DNA of 64,000 nt from Vigna angularis (Eukaryota > Streptophyta > Magnoliopsida > Fabales > Fabaceae). The notes beneath the pieces were generated by a model, which did not search any database, had not been told where the DNA came from, and was given only the letters and a program-made list of their open reading frames with translations. This document shows positions 24,342-35,692 of the stretch, piece after piece; positions within the stretch are counted from its first letter, which is position 1, and each line of letters starts with the position of its first letter. A program made the position numbers and the translations under genes. The DNA lies in the NCBI RefSeq assembly GCF_016808095.1, contig NC_068971.1:26432131-26496130 (forward strand), written 5' to 3'.

Positions 24342-25755
24342 CACTAGTACAATATAAGCTTTTTAAGTCTGTTATTTTGAGCTTTTTAAGTTTTTTTAAC
24401 AGACCTAGATTCGGCAGACTTAAATTTTAAGTCTGCTATTAAGTAACAGATTTAAATTTTAGATCTTTTGTGAATTAACATACTTAGATTTTTTATCCAA
24501 AATTACAAATTCAACCATATAATCCATTGGAAGCTCTCCAAAAAATTAACAAGTCATAATCAATCACCACAAAATTAATCTTTCGCAAGTTATCATACAC
24601 AATAAAAATAAAATTGAATATAATATAACATAAATACATCTTCACAATCAATCTCTCTTCCGGTTCATCTTCACACTCAAACAAATACAACAACAACCCA
24701 TCAATTTAATCAAATTCTTTACACAACATAATTTAAAATAAGATAATATACAAATCAAATATTGAGAAGAGAAATTGAAGTCATGACCTCACAAGAAACG
24801 CTAAAACCTAAAATTTCTTAACCCTAAAAATCTAACATAAAGTATTTGGAATTGGGGACTCCAAGGGTGACAAGGATGCCGCGGAACACAACAGCACGAG
24901 GCGACAACGGGAACACGAGGCGATGACGTCAACGGTAGTTGGAGACGACGGCGACGGCGATAGCGACAGCTTGAGAGGCGACAGTGGCAACAAGAAGACG
25001 CGACGACGACATCAACAAGACACGATGGCGACAACAGCAAGACGCGATAGTGGAAGCGACAAGACACAATGATGGCAGCGGCAGCGACAAGACGCGACAG
25101 TGACAGGGATAGCGGCAAGACGTGACCGCGGCAACGACAGCTGCAGGATGCAACAGCGGCAGCGGCAGCGACAAGATGCGACTGTGGCAGCGGCAGCGGA
25201 GGAGGAAGATTTATACCATCCACGTCCTTGGACGCGATGACCTGTGAGGCGACGACTACAACACCCACACCCTTGGACGTAGAGGAGGAAGATCTAGCAC
25301 GAATATAAAGGGAAGATCTCGCACGCAAAGGCTTCGATACAACTTGTTGGGGTTGGACATGAGCAAAGATGATGAGAGAAATAAATTTCTCACAGTGGAA
25401 GAAAATGAAGAAAGAAATATTTTGTGTTTTGAGTAGAAGAAGGAGAACCAATGTTAAGAAAAGTTTGGGAATTAGGTTAAAGAATTTAGGTCGGATAGAA
25501 AACTAACAATTAAAGTCTTTTCATTTTTAATAGACTTAAAATATTAATTTAAGTCTCTCAAAAAGCTCAACAGAAGCAAAATTTAAGTTTGTTTATATTC
25601 CAACAGGCTTAAAATCAAAATTTAAATCTATTATAATATTACCAGATTTAAAATATGAACTCTTATTTACCAAAATGTCATCGCACATTTACTAAATCTA
25701 TTATTTCAAGAGAGACTTAAATGGAGAGACTTAAAAAGGTGTTTTTGTACTAATG
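24342..25755. mobile_element. Small non-autonomous CACTA element
   Basis: Left end CACTAGTACAA, right end CATTAGTACAA in reverse complement, flanked by the 3-bp duplication TGC (24339-24341 and 25756-25758). Sub-terminal regions hold many copies of an AGACTTAAAT-like motif in both orientations (24365-24500 and 25500-25740), as expected of CACTA sub-terminal binding sites. The centre (24850-25330) is GC-rich and built of GCGACGAC/GGCAGC-like low-complexity sequence. The long minus frame there (24801-25451) is repetitive Ser/Ala/Arg/Val sequence and no transposase is present. 1414 bp. Confidence 0.85.
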
Positions 25756-25758
25756 TGC

Positions 25759-26219
25759 ATCTTGTTTATAGTTCTTCTTGTGGTGTTATGTAGTGTCTTG
25801 CACTTAGAGTTTGTCTATGTAGTGTTTGGTTTGGATTTGATATGGTGCTTATATGAAGTATGTTGCATCTTATTTAAACTTGTCTAGTGCTCTTAATCAT
25901 TATTGATTTTTTATACTTATTTCATATTAGGTAAATTGTTAGACACAATAAAACACGATATTATTTTTTATTATCAAAATTATGAGTGTCTTGGAAAAAA
26001 CTTTCATAGATAAACTTTCTTTTAATAATATGAGATCTAGTGTTTGCCTTACTAATTGCTTCATAAGTAGGGATAACATATTAGATGAGATGTAAATGAC
26101 AATGATATGTAAAAATATGAAAAAGAGAAACGAAAAGACTTAATTTTAGGTGGAGTCTACTTTTTTTTTATCATAAACTAATAAATTTTAGGGAAACACA
26201 CAAGAGTGTATAAAATCAA
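25759..26219. other. Spacer between CACTA element and copia remnant
   Basis: No open frame or motif recognised. It may be older copia sequence, but nothing diagnostic is left. Confidence 0.35.
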
Positions 26220-26780
26220 CAATGATGACAGATATGGAGGAAGAAATTGAATTTTTGAAGAATAATAATATGTGAAAACATGTAGACCTACCTAAAAGTA
26301 AAAAATGTGGTTGGATGTGAGTCAGTATTCAAGAGAAAAAAAAGGTCAAACTACTAGGTATGGAAAAAGAAAGATTCAAGACAAAACTAGTACCAACAAA
26401 TTTTACCCCTGTGAATGAGATTGATTAAAACATTACTCGATAAAGATTTTGATTTGAATAATTAATCATAATAATACGAAGTTACAACAATTGAATGTCA
26501 AAATAACGTTCTTATTACTTGGAGACTTGTAAGAAACCATTTACATACAATATATATGGTTAAAGGGATTATATGAGTTAAGTATTGTATAAGACTACGT
26601 GTCTATTTAGTGTGATAACCAAGTCATATATTAGTTAATCATCAATGTACTATAAGACGACTAAACATATTAAACTACACTTAATTAGAGATGTTGTTAA
26701 GCCTAGAAAAGTCAAGATTACAAAGGTAACTTTTGAAAATAATCTTTCAATTATGTTTATGAAGTCTTTAATAAGATCTT
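26220..26780 (+). pseudogene. Heavily decayed Ty1/copia pol fragment
   Basis: Plus-strand traces of a copia polyprotein: EEEIEFLKNNNMWKHVDLPK (RT entry linker) near 26238-26300, then, after a large deletion, an RNase H tail with CDNQ (about 26607) and a VKITKVTFENNLSIMFMKSL-like end (about 26710-26775). Most codons in between are lost or shifted. No LTRs were identified. It is a different copia lineage from the 17-24 kb element, judged by the C-terminal wording. Confidence 0.55.
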
Positions 26781-28338
26781 AGTTCAAGTTTTGCTTTCAT
26801 GTTACTAGTTTTTTTTCATTTGAAAAAGATGAACAATGATAAAAAATATTCCTTTATGATCTGGAGTTAAGGCAAAAATTTGTGAAAATGACTATAAAGC
26901 ATATGATTTGAAGAAGAGCTCAAATCTTATTTACTATATTGACCATTGGATTACTCTAATGATATCTCATTAGACTTGTCTAATAGTTGTTGGTTAAACT
27001 CATATAATATTATATTCAATTAGATCTTTTAATAGAGTTAGCACTAGTGAAAAATTAATTCTCATGTTACACAATTCATGACAGACCTAGAGAAAATTAA
27101 TGAAATAAAATGTGTGATGACAAATTTGTAAATAACTAGAACATATTTATGTCAAATTGTTAGGGGTCGAACGTAAAACTTGACATTTACATTGGATTAA
27201 CATAAAATTTGATATAAATATTAAGTTTTATGTCAAACCCCTATCATTATGACATAAAACAATTTAAATTAGGATTTCATGTTTCTTCTTCATGATTTTT
27301 CCCCCTTATCCTTCTTGTTTCTTTCATTGGATAGTGATGATGATTGTGTTGTTGCGTGAGTGTTTATGAATATTTAGAAGGCTACTTTTTTGTATGAATG
27401 GGCGGTTGTGAGTGTTTCATGATGGTGAATAATATTTTTTGATTGTATTGGAGTTTTGTGGGTTTAAGCATTAAAATTGAACTATGGTTATCTCAATTAT
27501 GATAATACATAAATGTCTTTAAGAGTTTTATGTTTTTAATTTTTTGTTATTTATTGTTTTGTTTCTCACGTCCTAAAATTTTGTTGTATCATTTAGATTA
27601 GATACTATAAATTTTTTTGTATATAAATTAACAGTGATATTTTTTTGTATTTCAAATTCTGGTTGAAGCCAAAATTGATTAAATTAGAAAAAGCAAAAAA
27701 AGTTACGTCAAATCTCAATTACATAAATCTAAGTTACCTACATTCGCGTTGGATTGTTGACTAAAAAAAAGCATAATATCCAATGTACAAAGCCTATTTT
27801 TTTATATTGTGGACTCATCTATTGGTACTTAAACAATAAATAATATAATATTTTAATGATTTTCTATTACACTTGAACTTTTACATAAAGTTTACTTACT
27901 TTGAAACTCTATGTACATTATTGATATATGATCTCAATGTGAATGAGATGATACTTTTGTTTAATATATTAATGTTTTCTTATGTCATTGTTTATTTCAT
28001 TAATGTATTCTTACTATGGTAAATAAAATAGGTGTCATCGCTAAAATGAATAAAGATTCAAAATTATTATAATGTGTGTTTAAATCTAATTCATTTACAT
28101 AAAATTAGTTCACTATGAAAATATTTGTTTTCATTCATATATTGTTAAATGATATTGTCTTTATTCTCTCATGCAAGAACATTAAGCATAAGTATAGAAG
28201 GTGATTCGATAACGATCGATCAAAATCTCAACTATGATAGATTGTTAATATTTTTGATATCATATTAGACTCTAATATCATATTAAAATAATGAAATTTA
28301 GTAAAGAAAATCCATTATGGTGAGTTTTATCTACACAT
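26781..28338. other. AT-rich sequence, no gene recognised
   Basis: A pair of inverted phrases around 27130-27260 (TTATGTCAAA and its complement) hints at a decayed small element, but no termini could be set. Confidence 0.35.
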
Positions 28339-28870
28339 CACTAAAAGAAAATTGCATATTACCAACAAGGTCAATCCGTCGATAATAGTATAAATTTGTC
28401 AGTAAATCATGTTTATTAACGAACTATTGATAGCAAAAAATTTGTTGGTAAAGTGGTTGTTGATAAGTACCAATAAATAGAAAAATTTGTTGATAATTAC
28501 TAACGATCACAAATATGTTAGTAAGTGTTCGTCGGTAAATATATGTTAATAATTACCAACAGATTTTAAAAATCGGTAATGTCTCTTGATAAAATATGGG
28601 ATGTAATTTACCAATGGACAATGTCAACATTTTTTACTATCTATAATTATAATGATAAGTTATCGATAAAAATATTTGTTAATAATTAATTATTATTTAA
28701 TGACTTTTTTTCTGATAAATTTTATCAATAGATTTCTTTCAAAATTAAATTATGGAATTTGTTGAAAGAATTTGTCAATCAATTTAAATTTATCGATTAT
28801 GAAATTTGTTAAAAGAATTCGTCGATCAATTTAAATTTACGGATAGATGCATTGCTATAACTCATGGTAA
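28339..28870. repeat. Degenerate repeat array, possible CACTA sub-terminal region
   Basis: Starts with CACTAAAAGAAAATTGC and continues as a long series of degenerate GTTGGTAA / TCGATAAATT motifs in both orientations. The same kind of motif array occurs at 32550-33270 and 34620-34870. This resembles sub-terminal arrays of non-autonomous CACTA elements, but no matching right terminus was found, so it is left as a repeat. Confidence 0.45.
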
Positions 28871-30370
28871 TTAAAAGAAAAAGTCTTAAAGAAAAAGTCT
28901 TATTGCATTTATATATTATTAAATCTCTAACTAATGTAAAATCTTTAACAAAAGAAGTGAAATGTAGTGTAAACTTGAAATTGATGCAATAAGATTATTT
29001 AACTTAAGCTCTTGAAAAACGAAAGTAATATTCTCTTTATCTTTGCTTCATTTTGTTTCTGATTTTCTCGTGTAGCCTCCATGGCTGCTGTAACGTAGGA
29101 TGATGTCATTGTGTAATTTAGTCCATTGGCTGATAGACCTTAAACCTGCGCCTAATCAACCTTAGAGAGTGAATTGTTTTTGACTGGTCTCGTGCGCATG
29201 GGACGAGACAAGTAAAATATACTTTGGCATTATAAGATTTTCTAGAAAACATTGCGCATGGGACGAATCCAGTTATTTAGTGTTGACTTTATTCATGCCT
29301 GAAACTATAAGATACTACTTATTATAAATTGAGATGCTAACCCCAGTGGACTTTATTTACACTATAAAGCCCATAACCAAACGGAACTTTTTGTATAGCT
29401 TAATCTATTAGAAATTAATCTTCTTTGAGCATGTAAAAAAGTATACCTTATGATCATTAAATATATGAACAAAGAAAATGTTTAATTTCATTTCGTAAGT
29501 GATTACTTGTGTTATAGTCTTGAGTATTAAAAATTGCAATTACTCAAAAATATTTTCAGTAATTTGAATGTAAATCACGAATTCACCAAACCAAACGTGA
29601 ATATTTTAATTACCACGGGTTTTGTTTTTCTCTCTATGCTTTTTTCTTGTTATCCAAAGCATACGAATGAACATCTCTATCAAAACAAAGAAGAAGAAAT
29701 AAATTGAAAAAAGTTAGGTAAGGGCAGCATATATGCATGTATAATAGATTGAAATATGCATTCACCTGTTACTTCATTTTGCATATAATATTCATTTACT
29801 ATATTATACCTGATTATTTCATCTTATTTTTCGTGCACCTACATTCTAATCTTGTCACGTACCTAAACATGAAGTGACGCGTTAATCAATTTTCATATGC
29901 AAAACATGATAAATAGTAAAGATCCTATGTCATGCTCAAACATCAGACACAGGTACAAGTGGCCGCCGTTGAATGAACAAATTGTTAATTTACGAAGCAC
30001 CTTACTTTAAAAACAACATCCAAACAACGAATGGAGTATAGATAATATTAATATAAAAGAGAAAACCAAACAATGAAGAAACCAGTGCTCCGTCAATAGT
30101 TTGGGAGGGAATTAATAAAATAAAAACCAAACTTCAAACTCAAACCATCCAATCTTGTTCCAAAAGCTCAAACCCATCAAACAGAAAGCTACAAAACCAG
30201 CTAGATAACAGTAATAATAGAAAAACTTGTGTGCTAAATGCAGGTGTTGGTTCACACGTAGCTTTCAAGGTCATACGTGAGAGTTTGTGTTGAAAATTTC
30301 CTGGCTTTGCGTGAAGAATTGGACTCTGATCCAAAACAACTTTCTCAACGTCATCATTTTTCTCCAACCC
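28871..30370. other. Upstream intergenic region of the small gene
   Basis: No coding motif. A GCGCATGGGACGA phrase occurs twice (about 29195 and 29254) in an otherwise AT-rich stretch. Contains the distal upstream region of the gene at 30500. Confidence 0.4.
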
Positions 30371-30372
30371 TT

Positions 30373-30379
30373 TTATATA
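30373..30379 (+). promoter_or_regulatory. Probable TATA box of the small gene
   Basis: TTATATA lies about 125 bp before the ATG at 30500. It is followed by a CT/CA-rich, ATG-poor leader that is typical of plant 5' UTRs. Inferred from position only. Confidence 0.5.
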
Positions 30380-30499
30380 CCCTAGGAATTGATCATGCCT
30401 TCCACTCGTCACATTCATCACATTTGAGACACCCCAAAAGGCCAAACAAAAACCCAAAAACCCTTTTCTTTCTCTGAAACTCATCAGCACACATACAAA

Positions 30500-30775
30500 A
30501 TGGAGGGTCTGATTCCTTTCGTTTACAAGGCCATAATGCAATACAAGGGTACTGGCAAAGAGGGTCCTTTAGGATCATGGATTTGTGAGTCCCCTTCTTA
30601 CTCATACATGAGACTTCCTGGTGATTCGGGAAGGTTTCCAATTCAAGCACCACCTTCATTCTCTGCAGCTTCACCCTCTTCCAACAACCCTACTTCTTCT
30701 GCCACCCAAATCATCGTTTCCTCTGGGGTTCAGTCCCCACATCAGTGTTTGACTCATCGTCGAATTGCAGCATGA
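30500..30775 (+). CDS. Small plant protein of unknown function (91 aa)
   Basis: Intronless frame with a clean start: the ATG follows an A-rich leader (ACATACAAAATGG). The protein opens MEGLIPFVYKAIMQYKGTGK, then GSWICESPSYSYMRLPGDSG, then a Ser/Pro-rich part, and ends HRRIAA. The pattern (MEGLIP start, SYSYMRLPGDSG block) looks like a family of short uncharacterised dicot proteins; that recognition is from memory of the pattern and unverified. No signal peptide, membrane segment or catalytic motif. A TATA-like box lies upstream and an AATAATA-type signal near 31108 could end the transcript. Neighbours are transposon relics, so there is no functional context. I cannot name a function. Confidence 0.65.
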   Translation: MEGLIPFVYKAIMQYKGTGKEGPLGSWICESPSYSYMRLPGDSGRFPIQAPPSFSAASPSSNNPTSSATQIIVSSGVQSPHQCLTHRRIAA

Positions 30776-31130
30776 AGATGCATGAAGAAGAACATGACTA
30801 CGGAGCTAATTGGTTGGTGCCTGAAGAAGAAAAAGCTGAAGGTGCAGACCAACTGGTTCTGGTGGAAGGAAAGTGATGGTGGTCTCTTTGATTATTCAAG
30901 AGTTCAAGTTTGTGGTTTCAAGTGTTGGAAATGTTGTTTTATTTCGATTTTGGATGAGCGTGTGGAAACAACCAAAGGGTCTCTTCATACGCTTAGGTAG
31001 TGGTTGATGGTGGTATTATTGTGTAATTAAGTTGTAGATATGTTTCTGATGCTTAAGAATTGTTCTTGTTCTAGCCAAATGGCCACTTCAACTGAGTTTC
31101 TGGACAAAATAATAGCCAAAATGAAATGTT
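30776..31130 (+). other. 3' UTR of the small gene
   Basis: Follows the stop at 30775. It contains a short stop-free stretch in another frame (MKMHEEEHDYGANWLVPEEE and so on, from about 30773 to 30875) that looks protein-like. T-rich tracts after 31125 mark the probable end of the transcript. Confidence 0.45.
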
Positions 31131-32260
31131 TTTTTTTTTGTTTATTGTTTGTTCAATGTTCTGATTCTGCATTCTCTTTTTTTTTTCTTTTTCTTGGCGT
31201 TTGAATTTAGGTTATGTTTAGATGATTTATTTATAAGTTAAAGAAGAAAATTTTAACTTGTATGATTCTTACAAAATTTTGTTTTTTTATCTATTCTAAC
31301 AACTATAAGGTATATACGTACTAAGGTTAATTTTGCTTTATATTTTGGTCTAAATAAGGTTTTGGTCTCTATGATATATCTTTTGTTTTAATATAAAATA
31401 ATTATTTTCTAACGAATTGTAAGTTTGATTTAAGTCCTTTAAAAAAACATTTATTGTATTGATTTCCAGGATTATTTTAATTCATTTTTGTAATATATTT
31501 AGATTATCTTTTGTTCTTAATTTATTTTGCAATAATATCTAAACATATTATTTTATATGGAATTAAGAAGAAATAGGCATTAACGGGAATAATTAAAGTA
31601 TTTTTGGTTGTAATGAGTAAAATAAGTGTGTGGTTGGTTTCTTTTACGTTTGGTCAATCTTTCCATCATTATCATCAAACAATATGTAATTAAAAATTGT
31701 TTAAGCTAATAGCACAACGTTTTGTGTGGGCGGCTACAGCTACAGAAGAAATGTCATCTCATCACCAACTTTCTTCCCACAACCTAATCCAAACTTTCCA
31801 TTTGAAAATTTTCACTTTCCTTCTTATTTTATAATAATAATAATAATAATACTAATAATTAACTTTCCAACTTTATCTCTCCACCTCAAAATGAAATCAA
31901 AAGCATCATCAAGTGATGCATAGTAGAAAACTGAAACCTTTTTCTGAAGAAACACACTAATATATTCATCGATCAATCCATCCTGTTCATCTTGAAATTC
32001 TTAAAGAAATATCATCTTTGAGGGGAGAAGATGTAAACTGGCAGTTTGGGTACTTGTTCTTGGTATTCTGCCAATGGTGGGTTCTTTCTTTTCTTTGGTT
32101 AGACTTGTGCTTTGAATTTGGTTTTCTTAAGGTCATGTTGGGTTTCTTTCCTATGTTTTTCTTGACGAGGAAAGTTCTATTCCATGTAATGTGATATTTT
32201 TCATCCGTACAGTAGATTGGACCTAAAAAGTTACCCAAATAACATATTCTCTTAAATATC
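31131..32260. other. Intergenic sequence with leader-like stretch
   Basis: No supported CDS. 31740-32220 has the composition of a plant 5' leader and intron (CT-rich, then GT-rich) but no following coding exon was found before the repeat region. Ends at an AT microsatellite (32262-32289). Confidence 0.35.
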
Positions 32261-32261
32261 C

Positions 32262-32289
<28 letters not shown>
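32262..32289. repeat. AT microsatellite
   Basis: A run of about 14 AT units. Confidence 0.9.
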
Positions 32290-32292
<3 letters not shown>

Positions 32293-32399
32293 AGATATTT
32301 TTATTCCAAGATAAAATTTAATTTATGAGAAATCAAATTCTGATGTGTGTTATGTTATGTAAATATTTTTTTTTACACATCTCTTCCTTCTCTTTTTTA

Positions 32400-34870
32400 A
32401 ATGAAAAAAAGTTTAAAATTTAGTTTAAAATTTGATTTTTAGGAAAATAAATTCTGATTTGTTTTTCAGCCCGTTTGTTTTTTTTATCACAATTCCATAT
32501 TTGACTTTTCAGAAACCAAATTCTTACCTAAACAATTCGTATTATTTATACATTATGAGAAAAATATTATATTATCGATATTGTTTTGTCAAAAAAAATA
32601 TTAATAAAACAAAATTTATCAATAAAATTTTATTAACAGTTTTTAAAATTTTAATGAAAATATATGTCACTTAATCTATTAATAAAACTCATAGTTAAAT
32701 TAAATTTTTTATTATCAATTAAATTCATCGATAAAATTTGTGGATAATTTATAATGTTTGGTTGAAAAAATTTAATTATTTCTTGTTTTTTTTCAATTAG
32801 GTTTTATTTTTTGCAAAATTAATTTCAATTAGTATTATACAAAACATGTCAGGTGTCTGCTTGTATCTTTTTATTTTATTTTTATTTTAAAATTTGTGTT
32901 GTCCAAGTGTGAAGTTTATGGAGTGACATGTGACAGAGTAATGTTATGTATTAGTGTCAGTGCATATCACTGTGAGTATCAATTATCATTTCTTTAGTAT
33001 CCAAAGTTATCACTTTAAGCTTTCACCATTTTGTGGTAAAATATATCGGTAAATCACTTGGTAATTGATGTTTTTTTAAATTTGTCCATAATTGATTGAA
33101 TTTTAAAATTAATTAGTAAATTCTTAATAATTGCATTCTTTGAAAATTCATCAATAAATTCGTCAATAATTTAATGTTTGTATATTTTGTTGATAATTCT
33201 ACTTTTTAAAAGAAAATTGATAATTATACCAATAAAATGAGTATCAAATTTTTTGACAAAATATTTGTTATAAATTAAATTGGATGTAGGTTACAAGAAG
33301 AATAGAAAGAAAGGAGAAGAAGAAGGAGGAGGAGAAAAAGGAAAAGGAAAAGGAAGAAAAGGAGGAAGAGATTATAGCAATAGCCGTAAAGGGATGACAA
33401 ACATGGAGGCAACTATAACAATAGCAAGAACAAAGGTGGTGCCAACCAACGACAGAGAAAAAGGAAAATGAGAAGGAGGAAGAGCAGGTGACAATAAGGA
33501 GACGAATGTGACAGAAACAACGATTGTAAAAAACATGCAGTGGAATTATTAAAGCGTAGATAAATACATAAGAGGGATGAATTGGTTCGTGTTAAAAATT
33601 GCTTCCTTTTTAACAGATTTTTGCTTTTAAAAATTTCTTTAATAAAATTGAAAAATTAATTTGAATAAAAGCAAATAAATAAAGGAAAGAATGGAAGAAA
33701 AAAAATTACACATGTAACTTTTATACTGATTCACATCAAAAAGACCATACGTTCAGTGGTTAATCTCTCCAAAAGAGGGATTAACCTTTCCACTAAAATA
33801 AGTAACAATTTACAATAGAGAAATAAATATTGAGATTAGAAACTACCTTTCTCAACATATAAGAGATGAAAGGCACCTCCTTTTGACACACAAAAGGATA
33901 AACAACTTGACTCTATTTTGTAGGTATACTTCACCACTTAGACATACTAAGAAAAAAACACTTCTTCTAGAAGTACCAAGTATCACAAGCTCTCTTTTCA
34001 CAAACATAGTGAATTTCCCTTAGACATACAACTCCAATACTCGTAGTGAAAATTTTCTTTAAGTTAGGTTTGAGTTAAGTATTTATATACTCTTACATTT
34101 GAAAATTAGGTTAAAAACCTAAGAGTTAGGTGCATAACTTCCACTCATAATCGATTATCATAAGCGATAATTGATTATTCCAAAAACGTTTTCAAATAAA
34201 AAATTTTTAGTGTGATAATCGATTATCACATAGGCATTTCTAATTTTTTTTTATTTTAATTGGATAATCGATTATCATTAGTGATAATCCATTATCACAA
34301 ATGCTTTTATAAAAAATAAAACTTTTTTTTTCTGAATATATGCTACTTAGGTTCTACCTATTGACTCTTGAACCAGTAAATTAAATACAATACACATATT
34401 ACAAGACTTTAACAACTAAATTATTAAGTCTTCAATGTATCTCTTGAATCCAAGCACTTTTTTAATCTTCAACACCTCCATGAAACATCATCATCAAAAT
34501 TCTCTATTAAAGCAAGATATCTACCTTCTTTTTGCTAACAACGATCATCATGAAAGAGAAAGAAGAGGAAAAAGATGAAAAAAAAAAGAAAAACAAAGAA
34601 GTAAGAAGAAGAAAACCAAATAACAATATTTACTAATGAATTTTATTATTGATTAAAATATATCGATAATTATAACAAGTTTAGACCATTTATAATTATT
34701 GATGAATTTTTTATTGTCGACGATTATTAACACATTTTTTTGTCTGTTGATAAAATTTATTGACGAATATTTTATCAACAAAAATTTAATCATCAATAAT
34801 TTTAATTTACCAACAATTTTGTGATTATTAACAAATTATATCTATAAACAATTCTACATTTTTTCTTTTT
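32400..34870. repeat. Degenerate motif-array element interrupted by another repeat
   Basis: TCGATAAA / TTATCGA-type motif arrays at 32550-32800, 33040-33270 and 34620-34870 bracket a purine-rich stretch (33290-33480, GAAGAAGGAGG-like) and a separate inserted repeat (33550-34540). The outer sequence is the same style as 28339-28870. The right end (CTACATTTTTTCTTTTTGTA, to about 34870) could be a decayed CACTA terminus. No transposase frame. Confidence 0.4.
33550..34540. repeat. Dispersed legume-type repeat with TCGATTATCA motifs
   Basis: Starts near a GAGGGATGAATTGGTTCG phrase and contains four GATAATCGATTATCA-like sites (34147-34300), then a CATCATCATCAAAATTCTC stretch. Similar TCGATTA motif pairs occur in the foldback element at 14.6/15.9 kb and in the solo LTR near 60250. 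This looks like noncoding or LTR sequence of a retroelement, but no terminus could be fixed. Confidence 0.4.
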
Positions 34871-35521
34871 GTAATAATATAAATATTTCATACAGGATTA
34901 TTATTCGAGTAATTTTTTTATCCATATATTTAGGTGAAAAAGTCATGAAATGTTTACTTTTCTACCCCACTCAGTTTAGTTAACTTTTTGAAATACTTAA
35001 GGCTCCACTCCTCTCTCTTATCATCACCCTCGTAGTAACTTTACTTTTTTTTTCTCTTAAACTCCGGTAAAAGTAACTTTGTGTGTTTTTTTTTTCTTTT
35101 CACAAAAGTTTATTGAAACTAGTTTTCATGAGATAATAATTTTAAATACATTACGAAAGGCAAAGTTGTAATGCATTAAAATATACGAAAAATAGTTTTC
35201 ATAATGTATTTGTTTCAATACATTACAATACAATATAGTTTCTGTAATGTAGTTAATAATACTACTAGATGGGTCACACCTTGCTAAAATACATTGGAAA
35301 AACCCGTTTCTAACATGTCACAATTGTGAAAAGAGTTCTATATATTTACAAAATTACTAATTTCAACCATTAGAAAGTTTAAAAGTAAAATAATAATAAT
35401 AATAATAGAATTGCTTCACAGTGGAAGTAAATGACACAATAGACACATCTAACAAAATGTGATCACTTTATCACATTATTATATTAGAGTAATGCATATA
35501 TAAATTAAACTTTTAAATAAT
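34871..35521. other. AT-rich spacer
   Basis: No gene seen. A repeated ATACATTAC phrase is scattered over 35135-35250. Confidence 0.4.
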
Positions 35522-35692
35522 GTGGGATTAAATATATTTGTATTATCTAAACTATAATATAATTGAAATTTTTCCTTCAATTTTAATACAATTTGATCTC
35601 AAAATTTTAAAAATAAATAAATGTAGTCTTTGTTATTAGATGTTAAAAATTTTCTTATGTGACAAACATACATGGACACACATGTTGTGTAA

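Noticed and set aside
24801..25451. Minus-strand frame of 216 codons
   Set aside because: Low-complexity GCGACGAC-type sequence in the core of a small CACTA element; no motif.
27046..27800. CACTAGTGAAAAATTAATTC as a possible CACTA terminus
   Set aside because: No matching right end or 3-bp duplication was found within several kilobases.
31726..31923. Plus frame of 65 codons starting MGGYSYRRN
   Set aside because: Sits in leader-like DNA with an AAT microsatellite inside; no supporting motif or splice context.
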